Below, piece by piece: positions 22,573 to 32,773 of a stretch of 64,000 nucleotides of DNA. Within the stretch, counting starts at the first letter, position 1. Each line of letters starts with the position of its first letter. The DNA lies in assembly GCF_900048035.1 (NCBI RefSeq), contig NZ_LN999832.1, positions 248,001 through 312,000 of the forward strand, read 5' to 3'. Position numbers and translations under genes: made by a program. This stretch comes from Candidatus Gullanella endobia. GTDB lineage: Bacteria; Pseudomonadota; Gammaproteobacteria; Enterobacterales; Enterobacteriaceae. The notes beneath the pieces are model-generated. The model did not search any database and was not told the origin of the DNA. It saw only the letters and a list, made by a program, of their open reading frames with translations.

Positions 22573-23580
22573 TTATCCTCTTGATCCTCTTGCTGCTAGC
22601 TCCATTACACGTTCATAGGGAGCGCCACTATGAATTTCTTCCAACACTAAATGGGTATTATCAGGAAGATTTTCCTGACCAAATAATTTAAGAAGCAGAG
22701 CTACGTTAGCGGCAACAGCAAATTCATGCGCTTGCTTACCTTTACCTTGTAACAAACGCGTCAAAATACCAGAATTTTCTTCTGCTGAGCCTCCACGTAG
22801 CGCATCTGCTGGCTGGGTCGAAAGACCAAAATCTGCTGCGTTTAAAGTATATTTCTTAATTATCCCCTCGTGTAGTTCTGCTACATACGTTGATGTATGT
22901 AAAACAAGTTCATCCATACCACCTCCGTGCACTACTGCAGCACGTTGATATCCTAATATTCGTAATGTTTCAGCAATTGGTAGAACTAACTTTGGACTAT
23001 ACACACCAACCAGTGCAAGCGGTGGTCGGGCTGGATTAATTAACGGACCAAGTAAATTAAATAAAGTGCGAGTTTTTAATAATTGACGAACTGGCATTGC
23101 ATAGCGAAAGCCGGAATGATATTGTGGGGCGAATAAAAAACATATACCTAATTCATCTAATGCTTGACGTGATAGTGTAGCTGGCATATCTAACCGGATA
23201 CCAAATGCTGCCGTTATTTCAGATGAACCTGAGTAGCTTGAAATACTGCGATTGCCATGTTTAGCTATCGGAGCGCCACAACCAGCAGCAACGATAGCGC
23301 TAGCGGTAGAAATATTGATGCTATTACTGTTATCGCCACCAGTACCGACAATATCAGCAAAAATATAATTAGGGCGAGGAAAAGGATTTGCATCAGCTAA
23401 TAGTGCGCTGGCAGCACCAGCGATTTCCTCAGGATGTTCACCTCGAACTTTCATGCTAATAAGCGCAGCTGCCAATTGTTCTGGAGCTAGTTTTCCTTGA
23501 ATTACACCTCTAAATAGCTTCTGACTTTGTTCACGGCTAATACGCTTACCTTGATAGAGATATTCCAGTATCGCTTGCAT
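22573..23580 (-). CDS. trpD: TrpD, anthranilate phosphoribosyltransferase (stand-alone)
   Basis: Transfers phosphoribosyl from PRPP to anthranilate. It is a separate 335-residue protein starting [15 protein letters not shown], with an AAGGA site before the ATG, and has no glutamine-amidotransferase domain. E. coli and Salmonella have a fused TrpGD of about 531 residues. The PRPP-binding glycine motif ([17 protein letters not shown], about residues 76-92), the KHGNRSISS loop and the LLGPLINPA motif are present. The C-terminus ([13 protein letters not shown]) matches the family. It lies 14 bases after trpG. The split supports a Serratia/Yersinia/Sodalis-type ancestry rather than an E. coli-type one. 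Confidence 0.97.
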   Translation of the reverse strand: MQAILEYLYQGKRISREQSQKLFRGVIQGKLAPEQLAAALISMKVRGEHPEEIAGAASALLADANPFPRPNYIFADIVGTGGDNSNSINISTASAIVAAGCGAPIAKHGNRSISSYSGSSEITAAFGIRLDMPATLSRQALDELGICFLFAPQYHSGFRYAMPVRQLLKTRTLFNLLGPLINPARPPLALVGVYSPKLVLPIAETLRILGYQRAAVVHGGGMDELVLHTSTYVAELHEGIIKKYTLNAADFGLSTQPADALRGGSAEENSGILTRLLQGKGKQAHEFAVAANVALLLKLFGQENLPDNTHLVLEEIHSGAPYERVMELAARGSRG

Positions 23581-23594
23581 AAAAATCCTTCTTA

Positions 23595-24173
23595 TTACGC
23601 TAATGCCCAGGTAAGAGTCTGATTCAACAAATGTGTTCCCTGAGTAGTTAAAATAGATTCCGGGTGAAACTGAAATCCGCAGATTCGATCAAAATCATTA
23701 CGTACTGCCATTACCATATTGTTGTAGTGAGCATTAACTATTAGCGTTTCAGGCACATGAGTTCCAATTAGTGAATGATAGCGTGCTACTGACATCGGAT
23801 TTTTCAAACCAGAGAACATGCTCTGACTATCATGATGGATCAGTGAGGCCTTACCGTGTAAAATCTCGCTCGCCTGGCTAACGTAACCACCATAAGCTTC
23901 TATAATTGCTTGATGACCAAGACAAATACCAATAATAGGTAATCGGCCTCGTAATATTTCGAGCAATACTGGCATACAGCCAGCTTGACTTGGTATACCA
24001 GGTCCAGGTGAGAGAACAAGGATTGGATTTTTCATTTTAGACAGCACTTGTGTAATAAGAGTAACTGGTAAGCAATTTCGATAAATCACTACACGATTAC
24101 CATTAGTGCGCAGCTGATCTACTAGGTTATATGTAAACGAATCGATATTATCAAGTAATAAGATATCAGCCAT
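23595..24173 (-). CDS. trpG: TrpG, anthranilate synthase component II (glutamine amidotransferase)
   Basis: Class I glutamine amidotransferase that hydrolyses glutamine and channels ammonia to TrpE. It is a stand-alone protein of 192 residues. The triad is visible: nucleophile C84 in GICLGHQAI, with H169 and E171 in QFHPES. The LSPGPGIP oxyanion-loop segment lies near residue 54-61. Its ATG overlaps the trpE stop by one base (TAATG), the classic coupling that gives equal amounts of the two subunits. The next gene is a separate trpD 14 bases away. Nothing indicates decay. It could in principle also serve PabB as PabA does in some bacteria, but nothing here shows that. Confidence 0.97.
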   Translation of the reverse strand: MADILLLDNIDSFTYNLVDQLRTNGNRVVIYRNCLPVTLITQVLSKMKNPILVLSPGPGIPSQAGCMPVLLEILRGRLPIIGICLGHQAIIEAYGGYVSQASEILHGKASLIHHDSQSMFSGLKNPMSVARYHSLIGTHVPETLIVNAHYNNMVMAVRNDFDRICGFQFHPESILTTQGTHLLNQTLTWALA

Positions 24174-25735
24174 TAAAATAACTCCTTTGCACTGTGAGCC
24201 ATAGCAATAGCACGCAAGACAGCGCGAGCTTTATTTCGACTTTCATCAGCTTCTACTTGTGGAATAGAATCTAGCACTATACCTGCGCCAGCTTGTACTG
24301 TAGCAATACCATCTTCAACATACGCAGAACGGATAATGATACAACTGTCGAGCATGCCGGAAGCAGTAAAATATCCAATTGCACCACCGTAACTCCCACG
24401 ACGTTCACCTTCTACTTCGGCGATAAGCTGCATTGCACGAATTTTTGGTGCTCCGCTTAAAGTACCCATATTCATACAGGCACGATAGGCGTGTAATATA
24501 TCAAGATCAGAACGAAGTTGACCTACTACTCGAGAAACTAGATGCATTACGAAAGAATAACGATCGACTTTAGTTAAATCAGCTACATATCGGGTGCCTG
24601 GTTCACAAATACGTGCTAAATCATTTCGTGCTAAATCTACTAACATTAAATGCTCTGCTAATTCTTTATGATCAGAACGCATTTCAAGTTCAATACTACT
24701 ATCAAGATCAACATCCAATGATCCGTCATCGCGTCGCCCACGTGGCCGCGTACCGGCTATGGGGTAAATTTCAATTTGTCTTGTGTCAGGAGTGTATTTC
24801 AGCGAGCTTTCTGGTGAGGCACCAAATAGGGTAAATTTATTGTCCTGCATAAAAAACATGTATGGACTTGGATTATTTTTTTTAAGCGTATGATAAGCAG
24901 CGAGCGTAGAGGGGCAAGGAAGTGAAAAACGCCGAGAAGGAACAACCTGGAAAACTTCCCCTTCTCGAATCGCCTTTTGCATTCGGCATACAATTTGAGC
25001 ATACTCTTCATCGTTTTGATTGCAAGTTAAAGTCATATTATTGATGACCTGATGCGGAATTGGATCTAGTGTTTTGGTAAGTTGATACTGCAATTGTTTA
25101 AGTCGATATTGTAAGCGTTCCTTTTCTAGCGGATTGTGATTAAATAAACTACATTGCAATTTACAAGTTTGTTTTTGATGATCAAGAATTAGTAGCGTTT
25201 CCGCTAAATAAAAACAGTAATCGGGACAACGCTGTCTTGGATGAAGCGAAGGCAAAGATTCAAAGCTTGCGACGAGATCATAAGAAAAAAGTCCACCAAT
25301 AAACATTGCTTTTGGTGCATCTATTGGTTGATTAACTAGCGTTAAGAGTAAACGTAGACAATCGAATACCGACAATGAACGTAGACGAGTATCTTCATCT
25401 ATATCTTGTGTCAATATTGGAAATGTTAATTTCCGCTTGTAGGGATAAGCAGTAATCATAACATTTTTTGGTAAAGCAGCATCTAATAGCGGCAACAGCG
25501 CAGCGCCGTTTCCGCTCATTGCCTGTAATGTGACTGTTTGACCAATAGCTGTAATACGTAACGCGCTATCAACTACCATCATGCTTTCCAAATCATGTTT
25601 CTTATCGATCTCAGCTGATTCTAGCAATAATGTCGCAGGTCGTGTACCGCATAAATGATTAAATATAGCTGTTGGATCGGGGCGGTAAAGAGCTTGCGTA
25701 TATAGTAATTCTATCTGATAGTGACTGGTTGGCAT
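24173..25735 (-). CDS. trpE: TrpE, anthranilate synthase component I
   Basis: Makes anthranilate from chorismate, the committed and normally feedback-inhibited step. The product has 520 residues, as in E. coli. The tryptophan-binding LLES motif ends at S40 ([17 protein letters not shown]), so the feedback site appears intact. The catalytic half carries [29 protein letters not shown] and [13 protein letters not shown]. It is the first gene of the operon, with an AGGAAAAC site. Expression was ancestrally controlled by attenuation; the leader is degraded (see 25764-25857). It is single-copy and chromosomal here, unlike the plasmid-amplified trpEG of many Buchnera. Confidence 0.98.
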   Translation of the reverse strand: MPTSHYQIELLYTQALYRPDPTAIFNHLCGTRPATLLLESAEIDKKHDLESMMVVDSALRITAIGQTVTLQAMSGNGAALLPLLDAALPKNVMITAYPYKRKLTFPILTQDIDEDTRLRSLSVFDCLRLLLTLVNQPIDAPKAMFIGGLFSYDLVASFESLPSLHPRQRCPDYCFYLAETLLILDHQKQTCKLQCSLFNHNPLEKERLQYRLKQLQYQLTKTLDPIPHQVINNMTLTCNQNDEEYAQIVCRMQKAIREGEVFQVVPSRRFSLPCPSTLAAYHTLKKNNPSPYMFFMQDNKFTLFGASPESSLKYTPDTRQIEIYPIAGTRPRGRRDDGSLDVDLDSSIELEMRSDHKELAEHLMLVDLARNDLARICEPGTRYVADLTKVDRYSFVMHLVSRVVGQLRSDLDILHAYRACMNMGTLSGAPKIRAMQLIAEVEGERRGSYGGAIGYFTASGMLDSCIIIRSAYVEDGIATVQAGAGIVLDSIPQVEADESRNKARAVLRAIAMAHSAKELF

Positions 25736-26625
25736 TGTCTGTTTTCCTGATTATCGCCTATACAAAACCCACTGATTTAGTAGGGCTATTTTAGATAATA
25801 TGCTAAATAGCAGTAATACACAATTTTTAGCAACTCTTAAATAAAGATTTATCGCCAGTTGAAGTATGAATGTTAAAAATATTATTTATTAATAAATAAG
25901 TTTAGAGATAAAAATCAACCAGTGTAATACACTAAAAAAATAAATATATGAGTTAATATCAGATAATGTTACTTAATATTAACTCCATTAGAGATCATGT
26001 GATGAATTTATTTTTTATCTATCTAACTGAATAAAACAATGCTTTAAACTATTTAATTTAAACAAAATAGCTATACAAATAGAATTTACGATATCTAGTG
26101 GAATTAGATGATATCACTATTTTGCTTTTTTAAATAATTTCTTGATGTACAGATGAACATTAGCCTTTTAAGCTGATAAAATATCGCTTTAATAAATAAA
26201 AAAGTTAATCTTGTAAGATTATTAGGAATGTATATTTCAATACTTTTTGAACAAACAATAAAAAAATTTATTTTTCCTTTATATGTCGTTAAATCCTAAA
26301 AATAACTTATGACAATTATTAATTTAATTAATTTGATATCATTTCAGGAGTATTACATCGACGGTATAAACTATATATTTATCTTAAAAGTGTGTCTTCT
26401 TATAGCAGAATTAAACGTGCTGCTTATTACCATACTATCTTTATGTTAGATACCATCTGTACTGGATAATACATATCTGTAAAAAAATAAAAATTATTTA
26501 GATAACAATAAAATATAAGTCTATATTATATATAAAAAATTTTAAATTAAATATTTATTTTAAATATTAAATATATAAAACTTATTAAAGTGAGACGTGA
26601 GATTCAGATATTAAGGTTATATGAT
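25736..26625. other. Gap between trpE and rluB with trp leader relic
   Basis: Divergent intergenic region. The left 120 bases carry a decayed trp leader/attenuator, listed separately. A 13-base palindrome (AGTGTA-A-TACACT, 25921-25933) lies further up and could be an operator, but it does not match the TrpR operator pattern ACTAGTTAACTAGT. The remainder is AT-rich and empty. E. coli rnm (yciV), yciO and yciQ are gone. Confidence 0.6.
25764..25857 (-). promoter_or_regulatory. trpL: Relict trp attenuator
   Basis: Read on the minus strand, a hairpin at 25785-25768 (CCC-U-ACU, loop AAAUC, AGU-GGG) is followed by UUUUG about 30 bases before trpE. Its flanks, AGCCC then GGGTTTT, resemble the E. 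coli trp terminator AGCCC...GGGCTTTT. Further up, GTGTATT (25821-25815) and a small TGCT/AGCA stem sit where E. coli has segments 2 and 3. Upstream at 25857-25849 the codons TGG CGA TAA could be the tail of a leader peptide, but it has a single Trp codon and no start codon in frame. I read this as an attenuator whose sensing half has died. Confidence 0.5.
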
Positions 26626-27459
26626 ATGAGCGAAAACGAAAAACTACAAAAAATTATAGCCAGAATTGGACAAGGTTCTCGCCGAAAAATTGAAAATTTA
26701 ATAAAACAAGGCCGCATTAGCGTTAATGGAAAAGTCGCGATACTTGGAGATCGAATTAATATTACCAATACTACTAAAATCTGTATTGATGGACAGATTG
26801 TCTTTGCCAAGTCATCAGAAAATGCTTTATGCCGAGTACTTGTCTATTACAAGCCAGAAGGTGAATTATGCACACGCCAAGATCCGAAGGGTAGACCAAC
26901 GATCTTCGATCGTCTTCCATACCTTCATAATTCTCGCTGGATATCTGTCGGACGATTGGATATTAATACTTCTGGACTTTTATTATTAACTACTGATGGG
27001 GAATTAGCCAACCGCTTAACTCATCCAAGATATAAAATTAAGCGTGAATATGCTGTGTGTATTTTTGGTAAAATAGATAAAAATAAACAAAATAAGTTAA
27101 TTAAGAACATACAGTTAAACGATGGTCAATCGGCTTTCTATAGCTTAACATTTAAACGAAGTGAAGGTTTTAATCAGTGGTATGCTGTAACTTTAACAGA
27201 AGGTCGTAATCGTGAGGTAAGACGCCTTTTAGCATCAGTTGGGGTTCAGATCAGTCGGCTTATCCGTGTACGCTACGGTGATATTACGCTACCAAAAAGG
27301 CTACCGCAAGGTAGCTGGAAAGAACTATCACTCAAGCAGATCAACTACTTAAGAAAAATCGTGAAATTGCCGTTTAAATTGGTTACTGAGATACCGATTA
27401 AACATGATCATTTTCATTTTAAAACTATGCAAACTTGTTATTCAGTTAATCATAATTAA
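26626..27459 (+). CDS. rluB: RluB, 23S rRNA pseudouridine-2605 synthase
   Basis: Isomerises U2605 of 23S rRNA in the peptidyl-transferase region. The start at 26626 (MSENEKLQKII) has AAGG nine bases upstream and matches the E. coli start; the earlier GTG at 26590 would add 12 unmatched residues. An N-terminal S4 RNA-binding domain covers about residues 3-60. The catalytic aspartate is D112 in the GRLDINTSG motif, and the LTEGRNREVRRL motif is intact. The length is 277 residues against about 291, because the basic, low-complexity tail of E. coli RluB is shortened and replaced. It is divergent from trpE across 890 bases. Confidence 0.95.
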   Translation: MSENEKLQKIIARIGQGSRRKIENLIKQGRISVNGKVAILGDRINITNTTKICIDGQIVFAKSSENALCRVLVYYKPEGELCTRQDPKGRPTIFDRLPYLHNSRWISVGRLDINTSGLLLLTTDGELANRLTHPRYKIKREYAVCIFGKIDKNKQNKLIKNIQLNDGQSAFYSLTFKRSEGFNQWYAVTLTEGRNREVRRLLASVGVQISRLIRVRYGDITLPKRLPQGSWKELSLKQINYLRKIVKLPFKLVTEIPIKHDHFHFKTMQTCYSVNHN

Positions 27460-28285
27460 CATTATTAATAAATAATATAAATTAACGGAATCTATGTTAT
27501 AAAAAAGCAAACAAAACATGCTACTACATAGACTATAAAGTTATAATTCATTATTATATACTTTTCTGAGTATTTATACAATAGTTAACTGTGCTAAGAA
27601 ATTTAGGTAGTTATATGTCTAGTACTATTTTTCAGAAATCATATTTATATGGTATCATCAATGTGATTTCAGTATTTGTCTTAAAACATCTGTCAGTATG
27701 ATATCTTTATTAATTCTATTTGCTCTTTGCAATGATATTAGTAAAAAATTATTTTACTAACCGTATATCATCTCTTTAAATAAGATCTTGCTATATATAA
27801 GAAACACTCGGTGATCTCGGTAGCGATTTATCTAAATATAATAGCATTTATCCTATGCAGTATTTAGTACTGACAAATATTAAGTTTTTTCGCGATCTAG
27901 ATATATAAAGCAGATTATATAAAATAAATCATAATAAGCAATATATCTAATATATTGTCTACTAATTATGTATTAAGTATACTACCAAGCAGAACTCGAA
28001 GCGGTACTGTAAAAATAACTATTTTATATCTCTTTTATATCTTTATTACATATAATTGATATCACTTTAAAAATCTACCATTTATATTTGGACTATTATC
28101 TTTTGATAATACAATATTAGCGACCATTCTTTATAATGTTAAAAGAGTTTTTCCTTTATTTGTAGCATCTTTCATTTATACTAGTGTTCTATTTACTAGT
28201 GCTATTTTTATTTTTTTATACAACGTTGTCTCAAGCATTAGCTGGAATAATTATCAACTATTTTCATAATGAGTAAGGTGGTTTT
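27460..28285. other. Gap between rluB and sohB
   Basis: No gene called. btuR (cobO) and yciK lie here in E. coli. A slightly GC-richer stretch occurs at 27805-27830 and another at 27985-28010, possibly last traces of coding sequence. A 69-codon stop-free run ending at 28269 lacks a start codon and is not called. An AAGGTGG site just before 28286 belongs to sohB. Confidence 0.55.
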
Positions 28286-29347
28286 ATGGAATATTTTGCA
28301 TTATACGGACTTTTTCTAGCTAAAACTATTACTGTAGTGTTAGTAATTAGTACGTTATTATTAGTAGTATTTTCTTTACGTTTACGGACACGTCAACGTA
28401 AAGGTCAGATCAAAATTGAAAATTTAAGTAAGCAATACCGTGATAGGCAGCGAGAAATGCAATTAGCAAGACTTAGTGAAGCTGAGAAGGCTATTTGGCA
28501 TAAAAAACAAAAAAAGCAAGATAAAAAAAATGAAGCTAAACAAGTTAAACTTCTGACTAAATCAGGAGTTGATGCTATAGCTCGATCTTGCCTTTACGTA
28601 CTAGATTTTATCGGTAGTATGAATGCAGTAGAAGTTAGTTCACTTCGTGAAGAAATTACCTCTGTATTGTCGGTAGCTAAATCAGGAGATAAAGTATTAC
28701 TTCGACTAGAAAGTCCCGGAGGTGTAGTGCATGGTTATGGATTAGCAGCATCGCAACTTCAGCGATTACGGAAGAAAGGTATTCAGCTTATTATTACAGT
28801 AGATAAAATTGCCGCTAGTGGCGGTTATATGATGGCCTGTGTTGCAGACCAAATCATCACTGCTCCTTTCGCTATTATTGGATCTATAGGTGTTGTTGCA
28901 CAGATTCCTAACTTCAATCGTCTATTAAAACGTAACGATATTGATATCGAACTGCACACAGCTGGAACGTATAAGCGAACACTGACGCTATTTGGTGAAA
29001 ATTCTTCTTCTGGGCGCGAAAAGTTTCAGCAAGAGTTAAATGAAACACATCAACTATTCAAATCTTTTGTCAAGTGTATGCGACCTAACCTTGATATTGA
29101 TGCTGTTTCTACCGGCGAGCATTGGTATGGTGAACAAGCGCTACATTTAGGATTAGTAGACGCTATTGGTACAAGCGACGAATTTCTGATTGAACAACTA
29201 GAAAATCATGAAGTAATTAGTGTACGTTTTACTAGACCAAAACGCTGGATGAGCTGTTTTACTGATAATATTATATTAGCTTTTGATCAGCTGTTTTTGA
29301 GCTACTGGCAATATGCAAAAAAACTTCTTTATAGGAAGAATTATTAA
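28286..29347 (+). CDS. sohB: SohB, S49-family membrane-anchored protease
   Basis: Inner-membrane protease of the SppA/signal-peptide-peptidase family; in E. coli, extra SohB suppresses the loss of the periplasmic DegP. The product is 353 residues (E. coli 349). It has an N-terminal membrane helix (about 8-32), a charged linker, then the S49 domain with the catalytic dyad S178 (AASGGYMMA) and K230 (GTYKRTLTLFGEN). The start is fixed by AAGGTGG six bases upstream. The linker is rich in lysine codons, as expected of A-rich drift. The order sohB-topA follows E. coli with yciN deleted. Its natural substrates are not known. Confidence 0.95.
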   Translation: MEYFALYGLFLAKTITVVLVISTLLLVVFSLRLRTRQRKGQIKIENLSKQYRDRQREMQLARLSEAEKAIWHKKQKKQDKKNEAKQVKLLTKSGVDAIARSCLYVLDFIGSMNAVEVSSLREEITSVLSVAKSGDKVLLRLESPGGVVHGYGLAASQLQRLRKKGIQLIITVDKIAASGGYMMACVADQIITAPFAIIGSIGVVAQIPNFNRLLKRNDIDIELHTAGTYKRTLTLFGENSSSGREKFQQELNETHQLFKSFVKCMRPNLDIDAVSTGEHWYGEQALHLGLVDAIGTSDEFLIEQLENHEVISVRFTRPKRWMSCFTDNIILAFDQLFLSYWQYAKKLLYRKNY

Positions 29348-30098
29348 GCTATTTTCCATAAACAAAAGTGATTGTTAATTTTTAAAATCTGAAGGTTAGT
29401 GATGACTATAAACTTTATATTATTATCACATCATAATATATGTATTAAATTTAAGGATCATTAGTCGATTTTAACGCATAAAAGTTTAATTAAACACTAG
29501 AAAAAGTAATAATTTATTATGCCAAAAATTAATTATAAAAACATGATATTTCTGATAAAAAATAAACAGAATACTTAAATAATTTTAAGCAGATTATTAT
29601 TTTTAAACATAAGTATTTATTTTAATATTAATAATCTATATATTTTAACTTATATAATAATCTTAACAGTTTTAATGTATTCAAATTATTTAATTTTTCT
29701 CTAATAGATTTTTCTATTTATATTGATTAATAAATTCTTATTTATAGTGATGATACTAATACCAATTTATTTAGTAAATAAAGTGATAACTAGTAATTTA
29801 AGTTTAAATTTTGCTAATTGAATATTAGATCAAGTTATTTAATTATGCTTATATCGGTCTCACTAGTTTTAGTCTATATAATTTATCTTTTATTATACCA
29901 AATAATGATTTTTTGCTATTGACTAGAAAAGCAATAACCAGATTTGCTGATTTAATATGAAATTAATTAAATTTAAATTTGTTAGGGATCGGATAGAACA
30001 GGTTATTTTTTATATACGATATCCATTATAAAAATAATTTTCTGAAGCAAATCTGTAGTGATAAGAACTTTTATTTAAAATACTACTCAGGTAAAAAA
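29348..30098. other. Gap between sohB and topA
   Basis: AT-rich, with no supported gene; yciN lies here in E. coli. It must contain the topA promoter, which I cannot place reliably. Confidence 0.55.
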
Positions 30099-32711
30099 AT
30101 GGGTAAAGCTCTTGTTATTGTTGAATCACCGGCTAAAGCTAAAACGATTAATAAATATTTAGGAAAAGGCTACGTAGTCAAATCCAGTATTGGTCATATC
30201 CGAGATTTACCAGCTAGCAGTTCAACAACTAATAAGAATAATAATATTCAAAAAAATAAAAAAGATAAGCTAGATCAAAAATTCGCATTAGTTAACCAGA
30301 TAGGTATTGATCCTTATAATGAATGGAAAGCTCATTATGAAATTTTGCCAAGTAAAAAGAAAGTAGTAACAGAGCTAAAAACACTGGCAAAAAAAGCTGA
30401 TCATATCTATCTTGCAACTGACCTTGACCGAGAAGGAGAAGCTATAGCTTGGCATCTACGTGAAGTTATTGGTGGTGCTGATAAACGTTTTAGTCGCGTT
30501 GTTTTCAATGAAATCACTCGTAACGCTATTACTAAAGCTTTTGAACAGCCGTTAAAGCTAAATCTTAATAAGGTTAATGCGCAGCAAACGCGACGTTTTA
30601 TGGATCGCATTGTAGGCTATATGATATCACCACTTCTATGGAAGAAAATTGCTCGCGGTTTATCAGCCGGACGAGTCCAATCGGTCGCACTCCGTTTAAT
30701 AGTAGAGCGTGAACGAAAAATAAAAGCATTTATACCTGAAGAGTATTGGGAATTGCATGCCAATCTAAAAATATCGCAGATAGCATATTTGACTATTAAA
30801 GTAAGTCATCAAAAGAAAAAACCCTTCAAACCGATCAATCAACAGCAAATTCAAGCAGCATTAGATATGCTTGAAAATGCAAATTATGTAGTTAGTGATC
30901 GTAACGATAAACTAATAACCCAAAAACCTGGAGCACCATTTACTACATCGACGTTGCAACAATCAGCTAATACCCAACTAGGTTATAGTGTAAAGAAAAC
31001 TATGATGCTAGCTCAGCGGTTATATGAAGCTGGATATATTACCTATATGCGTACCGATTCTACTAATTTAAGTCAAGATGCTATTAATATGGTTCGTAAT
31101 TATATTAAAGCATCTTTTGGTAGTCTCTACTTACCAAAAAAATCGAATAAATATTCCAGTAAAAATAATACTCAGGAAGCACATGAAGCGATTCGTCCTT
31201 CCGACGTTAATGTACTGGCAGAACAGTTAATGGACATAGAAGTCGATGCAAAAAAACTTTACCAACTTATATGGCGACAGTTTATTGCTTGCCAAATGAA
31301 TCCAACACAATATGATTCTACTGTGCTTACTATTACTGCTGGAGAATTTCAACTCCGTACTCATAGTTATGCATTACGTTTTGATTCCTGGACCAGGGTT
31401 ATGCCAGTACTAAAAAAAAGCAATGAGAATCAGGCTTTATTAAAAGTAGAAATAGGGCAGATATTTACGCTTGTTAAATTGATACCCAGTCAGCATTTCA
31501 CTAAACCAACACCCCGTTATAACGAAGCTTCGCTGGTAAAAGAACTGGAAAAACGTGGGATTGGTCGTCCATCAACCTATGCTTCTATCATCTTTACTAT
31601 TCAGAATCGTGGTTATGTCAATACGAAAAATCGTCGTTTTTATGCAACAAAAATAGGGGAAATTGTTACTGATCGTCTAGAAGAAAACTTTAGCGAACTA
31701 ATGAGTTACGATTTCACTGCCAGGATGGAAGATGTTCTTGATCAAGTAGCTACTAATCAGCAGGAATGGAAGCGAGTATTAGATTCCTTCTTTCAGAAGT
31801 TTAATCAGCAATTAGAAAATGCCAAAAAAGATCCGGAAGATGGCGGAATGCAACCTAATCAGATGGTAATGACAAACATATGCTGTCCTATCTGTAGTCG
31901 TAATATGGGGATTCGTACTGCTATCAGCGGTGTTTTTCTAGGTTGTTCTGGCTATACGTTGTCACCGAAAAAACGTTGCAAAAATACTATTAATTTAATT
32001 TCAGAATTAGAACTTCCAAATATGCTGGAGAAAAACAGTCTAGACAATGATATTTTTTTAAAGCGCCATATATGTGGAAAATGCAGTGCTGCTATGGACA
32101 GCTATATTATCGACGAAAAACATAAATTTTATATATGTAGCAATAACCCGCTTTGCGACGGCTATAATATAGAAGAGGGCGAGTTTCATATAAAAGACTG
32201 TAAAATTTCGGTTATAGAATGTGAAAAATGTGGTGATAACATGCACTTAAAGCTGGGACGTTTTGGAAAATATATGATATGTGCTAATTATACCTGCAAG
32301 AAAACTCGTAAAATCTTGAAAAACGGTGATTTGGAACCGCCGAAGGCAGATCCAGTTCCGTTGCCTGAGTTATTGTGTAAAAAATCAGATTCATATTTTG
32401 TTTTACGCGACGGAAAAGCTGGAGTTTTTCTTGCTGCTAATACATTTCCAAAATCTAGAGAGATCCGAATGCCACTTGTAGCTGAGTTAGTCCGATTCTA
32501 TGATCGTCTACCAGAAAAGCTACGATATCTCGCTTATGCACCAATAGAAGATAATAAAGGTAATAATACACTAGTACGATTTAGTCGCAAAAATAAGCAA
32601 CAATATGTTTCATCTGAAAAAGATGGAAAACCTACTGGATGGTCAGCTTTCTATATTAATGGTAAATGGCAAGTAATAGAAAAAAAACAATCAAGACTAC
32701 TATCATACTAG
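30099..32711 (+). CDS. topA: TopA, DNA topoisomerase I
   Basis: Type IA topoisomerase that relaxes negative supercoils behind RNA polymerase. The length is 870 residues (E. coli 865). The TOPRIM domain starts [12 protein letters not shown], with the acidic metal triad in [10 protein letters not shown] near 107-115. The active-site tyrosine lies in YITYMRTDS near residue 319. Three C-terminal zinc-ribbon regions begin near 594 (CCPIC), 658 (CGKC) and 707 (CEKC). All three keep their paired cysteines, whereas several reduced symbionts have shortened TopA. Two ribbon-like domains without cysteines end the protein. A run of eight A lies near the 3' end. Two hairpins directly follow the stop. Confidence 0.97.
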   Translation: MGKALVIVESPAKAKTINKYLGKGYVVKSSIGHIRDLPASSSTTNKNNNIQKNKKDKLDQKFALVNQIGIDPYNEWKAHYEILPSKKKVVTELKTLAKKADHIYLATDLDREGEAIAWHLREVIGGADKRFSRVVFNEITRNAITKAFEQPLKLNLNKVNAQQTRRFMDRIVGYMISPLLWKKIARGLSAGRVQSVALRLIVERERKIKAFIPEEYWELHANLKISQIAYLTIKVSHQKKKPFKPINQQQIQAALDMLENANYVVSDRNDKLITQKPGAPFTTSTLQQSANTQLGYSVKKTMMLAQRLYEAGYITYMRTDSTNLSQDAINMVRNYIKASFGSLYLPKKSNKYSSKNNTQEAHEAIRPSDVNVLAEQLMDIEVDAKKLYQLIWRQFIACQMNPTQYDSTVLTITAGEFQLRTHSYALRFDSWTRVMPVLKKSNENQALLKVEIGQIFTLVKLIPSQHFTKPTPRYNEASLVKELEKRGIGRPSTYASIIFTIQNRGYVNTKNRRFYATKIGEIVTDRLEENFSELMSYDFTARMEDVLDQVATNQQEWKRVLDSFFQKFNQQLENAKKDPEDGGMQPNQMVMTNICCPICSRNMGIRTAISGVFLGCSGYTLSPKKRCKNTINLISELELPNMLEKNSLDNDIFLKRHICGKCSAAMDSYIIDEKHKFYICSNNPLCDGYNIEEGEFHIKDCKISVIECEKCGDNMHLKLGRFGKYMICANYTCKKTRKILKNGDLEPPKADPVPLPELLCKKSDSYFVLRDGKAGVFLAANTFPKSREIRMPLVAELVRFYDRLPEKLRYLAYAPIEDNKGNNTLVRFSRKNKQQYVSSEKDGKPTGWSAFYINGKWQVIEKKQSRLLSY

Positions 32712-32773
32712 AGCTAATCTTATGATTAGCATTATTAAATTAATATTAAGTACTTTAGTACTTAATATTAATT
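32712..32773 (+). terminator. Two hairpins immediately after topA
   Basis: The first stem, GCTAATC/GATTAGC (32712-32718 with 32723-32729, loop TTAT), begins at the base after the topA stop and is followed by ATTATT. The second is a perfect 18-bp A/T-rich inverted repeat (32736-32753 with 32756-32773) centred on TT. Together they are the likely end of the topA transcript; the second could work for both strands. Confidence 0.55.

Noticed and set aside
25921-25933. AGTGTA-A-TACACT palindrome as a TrpR operator
   Set aside because: It lacks the ACTAGT core of the TrpR site and is about 190 bases from trpE; it may be chance.
28060-28269. 69-codon stop-free hydrophobic frame just before sohB
   Set aside because: It has no start codon or ribosome-binding site, T-rich sequence gives hydrophobic translations by itself, and the text matches neither btuR nor yciK.
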